From positions 2,555,501-2,619,500 of the forward strand of contig NZ_CP107048.1 in assembly GCF_025736935.1 (NCBI RefSeq): DNA of 64,000 nucleotides, given 5' to 3'. This DNA comes from Qipengyuania sp. SS22 (GTDB lineage Bacteria; Pseudomonadota; Alphaproteobacteria; Sphingomonadales; Sphingomonadaceae). Positions within the stretch are counted from its first letter, which is position 1. Each line of letters opens with the position of its first letter. Positions 55,411 through 64,000 of the stretch are shown here, piece after piece. The notes under the pieces are model-generated. The model was not told where the DNA came from. It saw only the letters and a list, made by a program, of their open reading frames with translations, and did no database searches. The position numbers and the translations under genes are program-made.

Positions 55411-56736
55411 GTGCAGATCGATCGTCGAGGATTCATGAGCGCGACCGGGGCGGCCTTCAGCGGGTTGCTGCTGAACGGGTGCATGGGCCGGACCGGCTCA
55501 GCCATGGCGACGCGGGCTTCTTTCTCGGATTACGGGCCGCTGGTGTCCGATCCGGCGGGAATGCTCGATCTGCCCCGCGGGTTTACCTACTGGCTGCTAT
55601 CGAGCCTGGGCGATGCCATGGCCGATGGCGGGGCCGTACCCGACAAGGCGGATGGCATGGGCTGCCTGCCTCTGGGCGGGGATGAAATCGTCCTCATCCG
55701 CAACCATGAACTGGTCCCGGGCGACGATGCGGGCGGCACGCTCGCCCATGGCTATGGCACACATAACGGATCAATCGTCCCCGGTGGAACGACCAATGTG
55801 GTGCTCGATGCGCGCACGCTCGAAGTGAAGCGCGAATTCCGCACTCTGGCGGGCACGATCCGCAATTGTTCGGGGGGGATTACCCCGTGGGGCAGCTGGC
55901 TGACCTGCGAGGAAGCGCCGACCGGCCCCGGACAGCGCTATGGCGACGGGCTCGCGCTCGACCATGGCTGGGTGTTCGAAGTCCCTGCAGCTGCGACGGG
56001 GCTGGTCGACGCGGTGCCGCTGAAGGCGATGGGCCGGTTCAACCACGAAGCCGCCTGCGTCGATCCTTCGACGGGTGCCGTCTATCTGACCGAGGATCGC
56101 GGCGACAGCGTGCTCTACCGGTTCATTCCGAACTCGCCGGGGCGTCTGGGTGAAGGCGGGCGGCTGCAGGCCATGGTCGTCGATGGCCTTGCGGATACGC
56201 GCAATTGGTCGGCGCCCGATATGCCCGTCGGTGCGAGCTATCCCGTGCGCTGGGTCGACTGCGACCACGTCGAAGCGCCCGAAGATGATTTGCGCCAGCG
56301 GTCGGCAGCGCAAGGCGCCACCCTCATCGCCCGGGGCGAAGGTATCCACATGGGCACCGATGAACTGTTCATCTGCTCGACCAATGGCGGGCAGCGCAAG
56401 CTCGGCCAGATATTCAAGCTCGTCCCGGGGCGGGGCGGGGGCCATGACACGATCGAGCTGTTCTTCGAGAGCGAAAGCGAGGACCAGTTCAATTACGGCG
56501 ACAACCTCACCGTCGGTCCCAACGGCCATCTGATCGTCTGCGAAGACCAATATACCGATGTCGTCGACAACCATTTGCGCGGCATCACGCCCGATGGCCG
56601 GGCCTATACATTCGGCCGCCTGCGGATGCAGACCGAACTGGCCGGCGGGTGCTTCTCGCCCGATGGCAAATGGTTCTTCGTCAACGCCTATTCGCCGACC
56701 CGGACGCTTGCGATTACGGGGCCTTGGGCAGTGTAA
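55411..56736 (+). CDS. PhoX-like DUF839 protein with Tat leader and lipobox
   Basis: A 441-residue exported protein of the alkaline phosphatase PhoX/DUF839 group: IRNHELVPGDDAGG, GGTTNVVLDARTLEV, NCSGGITPWGSWLTCEEAPT, GRFNHEAACVDPSTGAVYLT and AGGCFSPDGKWFFVNAYSPT are hallmark segments. PhoX is a calcium/iron phosphatase used under phosphate stress. The leader has the twin arginines (IDRRGFMSATGAAFSGLLL) and ends LNGC, so it may be a Tat-exported lipoprotein. I chose GTG 55411 because AGGAGA lies 6 nt upstream; an ATG at 55339 lacks this. Whether it hydrolyses phosphate esters is unproven. Confidence 0.85.
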   Translation: MQIDRRGFMSATGAAFSGLLLNGCMGRTGSAMATRASFSDYGPLVSDPAGMLDLPRGFTYWLLSSLGDAMADGGAVPDKADGMGCLPLGGDEIVLIRNHELVPGDDAGGTLAHGYGTHNGSIVPGGTTNVVLDARTLEVKREFRTLAGTIRNCSGGITPWGSWLTCEEAPTGPGQRYGDGLALDHGWVFEVPAAATGLVDAVPLKAMGRFNHEAACVDPSTGAVYLTEDRGDSVLYRFIPNSPGRLGEGGRLQAMVVDGLADTRNWSAPDMPVGASYPVRWVDCDHVEAPEDDLRQRSAAQGATLIARGEGIHMGTDELFICSTNGGQRKLGQIFKLVPGRGGGHDTIELFFESESEDQFNYGDNLTVGPNGHLIVCEDQYTDVVDNHLRGITPDGRAYTFGRLRMQTELAGGCFSPDGKWFFVNAYSPTRTLAITGPWAV

Positions 56737-56801
56737 GGCGCCTGCCCGACGGCAGCGAGAAGGGCTAAGAGATCGGCCGTTTCCGCGGTCGGAAGGGCAG
56801 C

Positions 56802-58655
<1,854 letters not shown>

Positions 58656-58746
58656 GCGCGGCCCCTTAACAGCCAATTGCGCTGTGCCCAAAGGAAATAG
58701 GGGCGGGGGAGTTTGCACCCTGCGCCCGGTGCGCTAGCGCGGGGGA

Positions 58747-59007
58747 ATGGAGATGCAAGATTTGTTGCAGCGCTATTTCGGAACGCCCGATCTGGCCGAG
58801 GTTGATCCGGTGGCACTGCCAGCGGGGATCGATCGCATGCGTGTCGATTTCGGGCTCGAGCGCGACAGCGGTCGGCGGTTTGCGCTGTGGACGTTGCTCT
58901 ACATGCTCGACGCCGCTCCCGATCTGGATGTCGCGTTCGAAGACCCGGCCGAGCGCGAGGCGGCACGCAATATCATGGACATGATCGCCAGCGCCTCACC
59001 GTCCTGA
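58747..59007 (+). CDS. small acidic protein (86 aa), unknown function
   Basis: An 86-residue soluble protein starting MEMQDLLQRYFGTPDLAEVD, with a central GRRFALWTLLYMLDAAPDLD and ending NIMDMIASASPS. It looks mostly helical and acidic, without signal or motif that I recognise. Codon use matches the neighbours. It is divergent from the ABC-F gene (91 nt) and converges with the sigma-54 regulator gene 22 nt away. Confidence 0.7.
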   Translation: MEMQDLLQRYFGTPDLAEVDPVALPAGIDRMRVDFGLERDSGRRFALWTLLYMLDAAPDLDVAFEDPAEREAARNIMDMIASASPS

Positions 59008-59029
59008 CGCGAGCGACCGAGGCATGCGC

Positions 59030-60445
59030 TCAATTGGTTTCGGCGCGCTGCTTTTCCAGTTTCCGGTAGATCGTCGAGGGGTTCACCGCCAGCTCCTTGG
59101 CGGCGCGGGTTACATTGCCGCCGTGTCGCTGCAGCGCCGCCTCGATCGCGATCTGCTCGATCTGTGCCAGCGTCATGCCGTCGAAGGCCATTGCGGTCGG
59201 GGGGGAAGGCAAGGGCTGCGCGGGCGTGCTCGCGAACTCGGAATATGCCGGCTCGAACGAGGCGGGAGGCAGGGCTTCCGGCATCGCAGCATGACCAGTC
59301 GGCAGCGAGATGTCGATCTCGTTGCCTTCGCCGATCACAACCGACCGCCGCAGGGCGTTCTGGAGCTCGCGGACATTGCCCGGCCAGGAATGGGCGCGAA
59401 TTTTCGCCCGGCTTGCTGCACTCAGCTGGAGCCCGGGGCGGCGCTCTTCCTGGGCGATCGTTTCAGTCAGCCGGTCCGCCAGCAGGACGATGTCGTCGCC
59501 GCGATCTCGCAAGGGCGGCAAGTGGATCGGGATGACATTGAGGCGATAGAGCAGGTCTTCGCGAAAGCGCCCCTCGGCGACTTCGCGCAAGGGATCGCGA
59601 TTGGTGGCGCAGACGATGCGGACGTCAACCGGTTCGGCCTGGGCCGATCCGACCCGCTGGATCATCCCGGTCTGGATGAACCGCAGCAGCTTGACCTGGA
59701 GCTTGAGCTCCATCTCGCAAATCTCGTCGAGGAACAGCGTGCCGCCGTCGGCCGCCTTGGCGGCGCCGATGCGGTTCTCGACCGCTCCGGTGAAAGCGCC
59801 TTTGACATGGCCGAAGAGCTCGCTTTCGAGCAGGTTTTCGGGAATGGCGCCGCAATTGATCGCGACAAAAGCCTTGTTCCGGCGGCGCGATTCCGCATGC
59901 AGCGCTTCGGCGGTTACTTCCTTGCCCGTCCCGCTCTCGCCGGTGACGAAGACGCTCGCGCGCGAATCGGCGACCTGTTCGATCGTCCGGAACACCGCGC
60001 GCATGACGGGCGACTGGCCGATAAAGCCATGGAAGCGCGTGCCGTCCTCGACCGGCTTGATGACTGCCTTGGCGGGTGCGGTCTTCGATTGTTCGACCGC
60101 TGCCCGGATCGTCGCCAGCAGGCGGGTGCCTGCAACCGGTTTGACGAGGAAGTCGAACGCCCCCAGCCGCATCGCCGCGATCGCGCGCGACAGCGAACCA
60201 TCGGCAGTGATGACGACAAAGGCGGGTGAGGTCTCGTCGCGCTGTTCGAGCAGCGAGAGGCCATCCCCGTCGGGCAATTGCAAATCGAGCAGCGCAGCGG
60301 AAAACCGCGTGTTGGCGAGCGCATCGCGCGCTTCGGCAAGCGTGGCGGCAAGCGCGACTTCATACCCCGCCTCTTCCAATTGGGCGGCAAAGCCGAGGGC
60401 CAGCGAAGCGCTGTCCTCGATGATCAGAATGGCGGGTTTCGACAT
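59030..60445 (-). CDS. sigma-54-dependent NtrC-type response regulator
   Basis: A 471-residue regulator with three domains. The receiver (1-115) has acidic pocket E10-D11, acceptor D54, T80 and K102. The AAA+ domain (about 140-370) has Walker A GESGTGKE (169-176), the sigma-54-contacting GAFTGA loop (216-221) and Walker B GGTLFLDE (234-241). The Fis-type helix-turn-helix (about 428-470) includes AALQRHGGNVTRAAKELAVN. All parts are intact, so it should activate sigma-54 promoters when phosphorylated. Its ATG is 2 nt after the H-NOX stop, so both are cotranscribed. No histidine kinase lies beside it. It may bind the TTGCA-N3-TGCAA repeats at 61.1 and 63.7 kb. Confidence 0.93.
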   Translation of the reverse strand: MSKPAILIIEDSASLALGFAAQLEEAGYEVALAATLAEARDALANTRFSAALLDLQLPDGDGLSLLEQRDETSPAFVVITADGSLSRAIAAMRLGAFDFLVKPVAGTRLLATIRAAVEQSKTAPAKAVIKPVEDGTRFHGFIGQSPVMRAVFRTIEQVADSRASVFVTGESGTGKEVTAEALHAESRRRNKAFVAINCGAIPENLLESELFGHVKGAFTGAVENRIGAAKAADGGTLFLDEICEMELKLQVKLLRFIQTGMIQRVGSAQAEPVDVRIVCATNRDPLREVAEGRFREDLLYRLNVIPIHLPPLRDRGDDIVLLADRLTETIAQEERRPGLQLSAASRAKIRAHSWPGNVRELQNALRRSVVIGEGNEIDISLPTGHAAMPEALPPASFEPAYSEFASTPAQPLPSPPTAMAFDGMTLAQIEQIAIEAALQRHGGNVTRAAKELAVNPSTIYRKLEKQRAETN

Positions 60446-60447
60446 AC

Positions 60448-60981
60448 TTATCCCGTCAGTGCGAATTCGGCGCGCGAGCCATCGTCATTTGCGCCGACCC
60501 AGTTGAGCGCGCGGTGGTCGCCGAAATGGGTCATAGCCCCGGCCACCAGCCCATGCGCGATATGCGCGAAGGGGCGATGCGAGGCGTATTCGACGCGCAA
60601 TACATCGCCTTCATCGTAAACGGTCACCTGCGGCGGCCGCGCATCGGGATAAAGAATCCGCACTTCCTCGTGGATGTGATCCCCGACATGCAACAGCAAT
60701 TCCTCTGCGCTGGCATAGCGGCCGACGATATCGCCATAGAGCACGGTAAAGCGCTCGAAGAGATACGCGCCGAACTGATGACACAGATCGGCGAATTCGG
60801 CCCCCGTCTCGCGCGAGGCGGCTTCGACAACGCGGACGGCTTCCTGCCACGGATACTGGCCGACACGCGTATAGGCGCCGCCATGCGGCAGGCCGGCATC
60901 GGCCAACACCTTCTCGGCGAGCTCGGGCCCGCCGGCGCGATCGAGAAAACCGACCAGTTCCGAAAAGATAATACCTTTCAC
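60448..60981 (-). CDS. H-NOX haem nitric oxide/oxygen-binding sensor
   Basis: A 177-residue stand-alone H-NOX (HNOB) domain of standard length. Features are the N-terminal MKGIIFSELVGFL, FERFTVLYGD, the proximal haem His (H104, in DHIHEEVRILYPDA; H102 is nearby) and the haem-propionate motif Y-x-S-x-R at residues 132-136 (YASHR). Free-standing H-NOX proteins sense nitric oxide and act on histidine kinases or cyclic-di-GMP enzymes in other bacteria. The start is GTG 60981, with GGAGG 5 nt upstream; the in-frame ATG at 61371 would add non-family residues. A sigma-54-type promoter lies about 40 nt upstream. No kinase or GGDEF/EAL gene adjoins it. Confidence 0.92.
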   Translation of the reverse strand: MKGIIFSELVGFLDRAGGPELAEKVLADAGLPHGGAYTRVGQYPWQEAVRVVEAASRETGAEFADLCHQFGAYLFERFTVLYGDIVGRYASAEELLLHVGDHIHEEVRILYPDARPPQVTVYDEGDVLRVEYASHRPFAHIAHGLVAGAMTHFGDHRALNWVGANDDGSRAEFALTG

Positions 60982-61021
60982 CGTAACCTCCGAATGCTTT
61001 GCCAAGATGTGAAAGCATCGA

Positions 61022-61038
61022 TGCAAAGGCCGTGCCGG
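61022..61038 (-). promoter_or_regulatory. sigma-54 promoter of the H-NOX-regulator operon
   Basis: Read on the minus strand from 61038 the sequence is CCGGCACGGCCTTTGCA. It fits the sigma-54 consensus YTGGCACGrNNNTTGCW with one mismatch; GG (-25/-24) and GC (-13/-12) are exactly 10 nt apart. The predicted start near 61011 leaves a leader of about 30 nt before the H-NOX GTG. Confidence 0.65.
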
Positions 61039-61099
61039 AATGAGGACAGGCGTATCGGGGCAAAACGGCGTCATAATTGCCGTACTATGCAACAGTCCC

Positions 61100-61134
61100 T
61101 TGCATTTTGCAAAAACGACTCTCGCATATTGCAA
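61100..61134. promoter_or_regulatory. tandem activator sites before H-NOX
   Basis: Two inverted repeats are present: TTGCA-TTT-TGCAA (61100-61112, perfect) and TCGCA-TAT-TGCAA (61122-61134, one mismatch). A further TGCAA half-site is at 61088-61092. Centres are 22 bp apart, two helical turns, and about 95 and 117 bp upstream of the predicted start, the usual position of NtrC-type enhancers. The rest of the 60982-61338 gap shows no gene. Confidence 0.6.
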
Positions 61135-61338
61135 CGAAGCTTTGGCGATTTGGCTTTTTGTGAGGTTCGCGATGCGAAATGCGGCTGGCACAGTCTGGGG
61201 GGTAACCCCATGGTACTCGTGAAAATCGCAGATGCTCGCGAAAATATGATCGTCGCTACCATGCTTCCGGCGCTTTGCGCTGCGGAGATGGACGAGTTCA
61301 TGAGAGCCGCTCGGCTGGCCGGGTAGTTCGTAAAGTTT

Positions 61339-61372
61339 GGTGGCCCGCACTGCGCTTGCAGTACGGGCCACC
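61339..61372 (-). terminator. long hairpin after hfaD
   Basis: Arms 61339-61353 and 61358-61372 form a 15-bp stem (one G-U on the transcribed strand) with a 4-nt loop, 8 nt beyond the hfaD stop. It is followed by AAACTTT rather than a pure T-run. It separates the hfa operon from the H-NOX promoter. Confidence 0.7.
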
Positions 61373-61380
61373 GGGGGAAG

Positions 61381-62409
61381 TTATTCGACGTTGATGCTGA
61401 CACTGTTGCCGATAGCGGCCGCAGTCGCGGCGGCGTTCGTGCTGGCACCGATGCTGGCAGCGACCTTCGCGACCTGACCGCCGTTGTTCCACTGGTTCAT
61501 CGAGCTGGAAACGTTGCCTGCGATATCGCTGTCGACGCTGGTCAGAGCATAGCTGTTGCCGATCGCCGCCGCGGTCGCGGTGTAATCGACGGTAGCCCCG
61601 ATCATGCCCGTCAGATCGGCGATCATCGTACCGGAATTGCTCTGCGCGGCGGTTACCGTGCTGCCACCCGGCATCTCCACGGCCAGGGAATTGCCGATCG
61701 ATGCAGCCGTGCTCGTGGCCTCGGAGACCATGTTCTGGATGGTAACCAGCTGCGAGGTCTGACCACCAAGATTGGTCTGGTCGATCGCCAGGTCGAGGAG
61801 CGCGCCTTCGGCATTGAACGACGCCGAGTTTCCGATCGTCGCGGCAGTCTCGGTCACTTCGCTGACGGCGTTGTAGGCAGTCGCAACCGAACTGGTGCCA
61901 TTGCCACGGTTGGTCTGGGTCAGGTCCGCCACGACATTTGCAGCTGCATCCAGCGCAAAGCTGTTGCCGATGCTGGCTGCGGTCGCATTGACGCTGGCAA
62001 CCGAGTTTGCCGTAGCATTGAGGATCGAATCCTGGTTGCCATCATTGGTCTGGCCAGTGACATAGTCGGCGGTGCGGGCAGTGGTGCCAACAAGACTTTC
62101 GAACGCGCTGACCAGTTCCGAGCCGCCCAGTGTCTCCAGAGCGGTGAGGATGGTTCCGTCGAGCAGCTGAACATTGCTGCCGCCGGTCGAGCCTTCGATC
62201 AGGCCAAGATAGACGTTGAGCAGTTCGTCGCCGCCAACCTCGACCACCGCATCGAGAACCGAGCGGTCGCCGAGAAGCGCGCCCGTCGAAAGACCAATAT
62301 CGACCGCAACCAGCGGGTCGGGTTCGGTCGGCAGCGAAACCTGCGCGGTTGCAGGGGCTGCGGCCATGGCGAGCAGGCCCGCCGTCGTCATCAGGTAAAA
62401 CTTCGTCAT
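61381..62409 (-). CDS. hfaD: HfaD-like holdfast anchor protein
   Basis: A 342-residue exported protein (signal MTKFYLMTTAGLLAMAAAPATAQ). The second half contains five repeats ending in the same phrase: TAASIGNSFAL, TAATIGNSASF, TAASIGNSLAV, TAAAIGNSYAL and TAAAIGNSVSI, each about 40-50 residues apart and rich in Ser/Thr/Ala/Asn. This suggests a stacked beta or amyloid-like surface protein. In Caulobacter, HfaA, HfaB and HfaD together anchor the holdfast adhesin to the envelope. Assignment here rests on repeat style and on being third in an hfaA-hfaB-hfaD order, 2 nt after hfaB. Confidence 0.65.
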   Translation of the reverse strand: MTKFYLMTTAGLLAMAAAPATAQVSLPTEPDPLVAVDIGLSTGALLGDRSVLDAVVEVGGDELLNVYLGLIEGSTGGSNVQLLDGTILTALETLGGSELVSAFESLVGTTARTADYVTGQTNDGNQDSILNATANSVASVNATAASIGNSFALDAAANVVADLTQTNRGNGTSSVATAYNAVSEVTETAATIGNSASFNAEGALLDLAIDQTNLGGQTSQLVTIQNMVSEATSTAASIGNSLAVEMPGGSTVTAAQSNSGTMIADLTGMIGATVDYTATAAAIGNSYALTSVDSDIAGNVSSSMNQWNNGGQVAKVAASIGASTNAAATAAAIGNSVSINVE

Positions 62410-62411
62410 TT

Positions 62412-63296
62412 TTAGTCTCCTTCAGGTTGAGTTTGCGGGCTTGCCGCTTGTTCTACGGCGTAGCTCACCGATTGAACGTTGGTTGGACAGAGAGGCGCGT
62501 CGGCGCCCCTTTGTTCGCGCATCAGATCGATCACCGCCTTTTCGACGATAGCTCTGATCGCTCCATGCACCGGCTCCTGGCGGCGGCGTCCGACGCCGAG
62601 ATCCAGAGTAGTGTTGCCGATGAATTCGAAGATGCCGGCGCGGATTTCACGGCCGCGGATCTGTTTTTGCAGGCTGGCGACGTTGACGACGCGCAGGCTG
62701 CGGGCATCGATCAGGCGCAGGTCCACGCCGACCGACATGACATAGGAACGTGCTCCGCCGCCGACCGGACCGATCGAGGCTTCGGCCACATCGCTGCGAA
62801 TATTGAAATCCAGTTCGGTGATACCGCCCAAGACGATCAAATCGGCTTCCGCAATCGACCCCGAATAGATCCGCCGGTAGTCGTCGGTTGGCTGCCCGTC
62901 CGGGCCGAGCAACTTGCTGTTGGCGTAATCGAGTTCCTGCAGGGCAATCCGCAGGTCCAGTCTTTCGGCAAGCGGAAAGCCTCCCTTGGCCAGAGCGGAA
63001 ATCACCATGAGCGCAGCCCCTTGGGGAGCTACCGAACCGTTCAGCCCATCCAGGCGACCGGTGTAATCAGCAACTTCCCCCACCGCGATCCGCGGTTGCG
63101 CGGCAGCGCGTGTTTGCGAAGCCATGCAGCGCAGAATGCTCGAATAGGCGGTGTCACCATCGATAACGCGCGCGCCGCTGAGAGGCGTGATCCGCTGGGG
63201 AGGCGTGTCGGCAAAGCTTGCGCAGCCCCCCAGTGACAGGCCAGTCGCTGCAAGCGCGATTGCCCGATGGATGAGTTTCTTTCCCCCGATCATCAT
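62412..63296 (-). CDS. hfaB: HfaB, CsgG-family outer-membrane secretion lipoprotein
   Basis: A 294-residue lipoprotein with leader MMIGGKKLIHRAIALAATGL followed by a LGGC lipobox. The CsgG/HfaB domain shows RITPLSGARVIDGDTAYSSI, PRIAVGEVADYTGRLDG, GGFPLAERLDLRIALQELDY, LIVLGGITELDFNIRSDVAE and YVMSVGVDLRLIDARSLRVV. CsgG forms the secretion pore for curli subunits; HfaB does the matching job for HfaA and HfaD. The start at 63296 has GGAGGG about 5 nt upstream and follows the hfaA stop by 1 nt; extension to 63338 is not needed. Confidence 0.85.
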   Translation of the reverse strand: MMIGGKKLIHRAIALAATGLSLGGCASFADTPPQRITPLSGARVIDGDTAYSSILRCMASQTRAAAQPRIAVGEVADYTGRLDGLNGSVAPQGAALMVISALAKGGFPLAERLDLRIALQELDYANSKLLGPDGQPTDDYRRIYSGSIAEADLIVLGGITELDFNIRSDVAEASIGPVGGGARSYVMSVGVDLRLIDARSLRVVNVASLQKQIRGREIRAGIFEFIGNTTLDLGVGRRRQEPVHGAIRAIVEKAVIDLMREQRGADAPLCPTNVQSVSYAVEQAASPQTQPEGD

Positions 63297-63297
63297 C

Positions 63298-63630
63298 TTA
63301 CCCTCCCTGGCCGAGCGAGGAAGCGCTGGTCGCGACAACGGCCCGCTGGTTGCCCGAGCTGGCTTGGCGGGCGTTCACGACCACCGTGTTGTTGCTGCCG
63401 TGAACCGTGACGTTGATCATGTTGGCGATCGCAATCGCGCGGCTATCCTGACGATTCCGCAGAGCGGGATTGGTCATCAGTTTGCCGCCTTGCGAGGCGG
63501 AGCCCGCAATGATGACGCGATTGTTGTCGGCATCGCGCTCGAAAGACATCGGCGCGCTCTGCGGCCGGCCGGCGTCGGAGGCCTGCGTACCTGCCAGAGC
63601 TGCTGCTTGTGCGAGAACTAGAAGTATCAT
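63298..63630 (-). CDS. hfaA: HfaA-like holdfast anchor subunit
   Basis: A 110-residue exported protein: short signal MILLVLAQAAALAGTQA, then MSFERDADNNRVIIAGSASQ and the C-terminal repeat-like AIAIANMINVTVHGSNNTVV and VNARQASSGNQRAVV. The A-I-x-N-x-I-N-V-x-V-x-G-x-x-N-T-V-x-V pattern matches Caulobacter HfaA, an amyloid-forming curlin-like protein. GAGGA lies 6 nt before the ATG. It is first in the hfaABD operon and has a sigma-54-like -24 element about 40 nt upstream. Confidence 0.75.
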   Translation of the reverse strand: MILLVLAQAAALAGTQASDAGRPQSAPMSFERDADNNRVIIAGSASQGGKLMTNPALRNRQDSRAIAIANMINVTVHGSNNTVVVNARQASSGNQRAVVATSASSLGQGG

Positions 63631-63667
63631 GTGTCATCCTCATTCGAAGTGATCTGGCCCTTGCTTT

Positions 63668-63683
63668 TCACAACCCGTGCCAA
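63668..63683 (-). promoter_or_regulatory. possible sigma-54 promoter of hfaABD
   Basis: On the minus strand TTGGCACG is a perfect -24 element. At the correct distance the -12 box reads GTGA instead of TTGC, so the match is incomplete: G at -13 is kept and C at -12 is lost. The predicted start near 63656 is about 26 nt before hfaA. Confidence 0.4.
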
Positions 63684-63738
63684 AAACACATAAAGGTCTA
63701 AAATCAGCTACTTATGCTCCTAGCCCACCGATGGCGGA

Positions 63739-63772
63739 TTGCATTCCGCACCGCTGGCCTTGCAAAATGCGA
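63739..63772. promoter_or_regulatory. tandem TTGCA-type sites before hfaA
   Basis: TTGCA-AAA-TGCGA (63760-63772, one mismatch to TTGCA-N3-TGCAA) and a weaker TTGCA-TTC-CGCAC (63739-63751) have centres 21 bp apart. They lie about 89 and 110 bp upstream of the predicted hfaA start, nearly the same layout as before H-NOX. The remainder of 63631-63931 shows no gene I can support. Confidence 0.5.
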
Positions 63773-63931
63773 CAAGCAGGCGCCGCAGATTGCGAAACGC
63801 GCATCGGGCTCACACCCGAAACTAGAGCGAGGGAAAGCTGTCAGATTATCAGTGCCTTGCCGTGATTGGCGTGGGGGCCTCGGCTTCAAGGCAACTTTGT
63901 CCGACGAGTCCGGCGACGCGGAGCTGTTGGG

Positions 63932-64000
63932 CTAGGAGGGTCTATGAGGAGGTGGACGAACCTTCCCGGCGATCAATTCCCGCTCGATGTTGGCCGATGC
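63932..64000 (-). CDS. possible C-terminal end of a minus-strand gene at the window edge
   Basis: On the minus strand a frame enters from beyond 64000 and reads ASANIERELIAGKVRPPPHR then PS before a TAG at 63932-63934. It looks protein-like but is too short to assign. A competing plus-strand frame starts at ATG 63944 with AGGAGG 4 nt upstream (MRRWTNLPGDQFPLDVGRC, open at the edge). I cannot decide between them. Confidence 0.25.
   Translation of the reverse strand, partial: ASANIERELIAGKVRPPPHRPS

Noticed and set aside
61188..61206. TGGCAC on the plus strand as a second sigma-54 promoter
   Set aside because: At the required spacing the -12 position reads GG, not GC, and no plus-strand gene follows.
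61211..61326. 38-codon plus-strand frame (MVLVKIADARENMIVATMLP...) between H-NOX and hfaD
   Set aside because: No ribosome-binding site, preceded by a C-rich run, and no recognisable features; a transcript here would oppose both operons.

Overview
The window looks like a chromosomal segment of a free-living, probably marine alphaproteobacterium of the order Sphingomonadales, most like Erythrobacteraceae. This is inferred from the high GC content, the form of the Tol-Pal operon, the UPF0262, HfaA/HfaB and DUF4212-type symporter genes, and a complete alginate catabolic locus. I see no insertion sequences, prophage genes or CRISPR array. One tRNA gene, tRNA-Ser(GGA), is present.

Layout. 1-4.0 kb holds housekeeping genes: UPF0262, GH25 lysozyme-like, cytidine deaminase, LD-carboxypeptidase, M14 peptidase, DUF4136 lipoprotein. 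4.7-10.3 kb carries galE and the envelope operon ybgC-tolQ-tolR-tolA-tolB-pal, closed by an intrinsic terminator. 10.4-25.6 kb is mixed core metabolism: a hidden 53-residue membrane protein, a DnaJ-domain protein, an SDR lacking catalytic residues, an ATP-grasp enzyme, a PLP-dependent Cys/Met enzyme behind a pseudoknot-like leader, an SLC13 transporter, infC with an AUA start, pdeM, hemF, M1 peptidase, fumC, rsh, and a cyclophilin. 25.7-26.1 kb has a candidate small RNA and the tRNA.

26.2-38.1 kb is an alginate utilisation locus. Its parts are a TonB-dependent receptor, a GntR/FadR-type regulator, a two-helix PL6 alginate lyase, a PL17 oligoalginate lyase, KdgF, an MFS hexuronate-type transporter, a DEH-reductase-type SDR and KDG kinase. 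Polymer is cut, imported, converted to DEH, reduced to KDG and phosphorylated. Only the KDPG aldolase step is missing here. Three promoter regions share a 10-bp element resembling the UxuR/ExuR half-operator.

38.3-51.6 kb is an acetate/carboxylate module: a DUF294 protein with an exonuclease, a DUF4212/SSS symporter pair, a CrbS-like symporter-histidine kinase hybrid, a CrbR-like LuxR response regulator, acs, a DcaP-type porin and a GAF-LytTR regulator. 51.9-55.2 kb encodes a large YadA-like trimeric autotransporter. 55.4-59.0 kb has a Tat-exported PhoX-like protein, an ABC-F ATPase and a small conserved-looking protein.

59.0-63.9 kb is the most interesting part. An H-NOX gas sensor sits 2 nt upstream of a sigma-54-dependent response regulator, with no partner kinase nearby. 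It lies directly behind a holdfast-anchor-type operon (hfaA-hfaB-hfaD). Both promoters show a -24/-12-like element, the hfaA one with a weak -12 box. Both also carry a pair of TTGCA-N3-TGCAA-like inverted repeats 21-22 bp apart and about 90-117 bp upstream of the predicted start. This suggests an NO-sensing circuit that controls itself and surface attachment.
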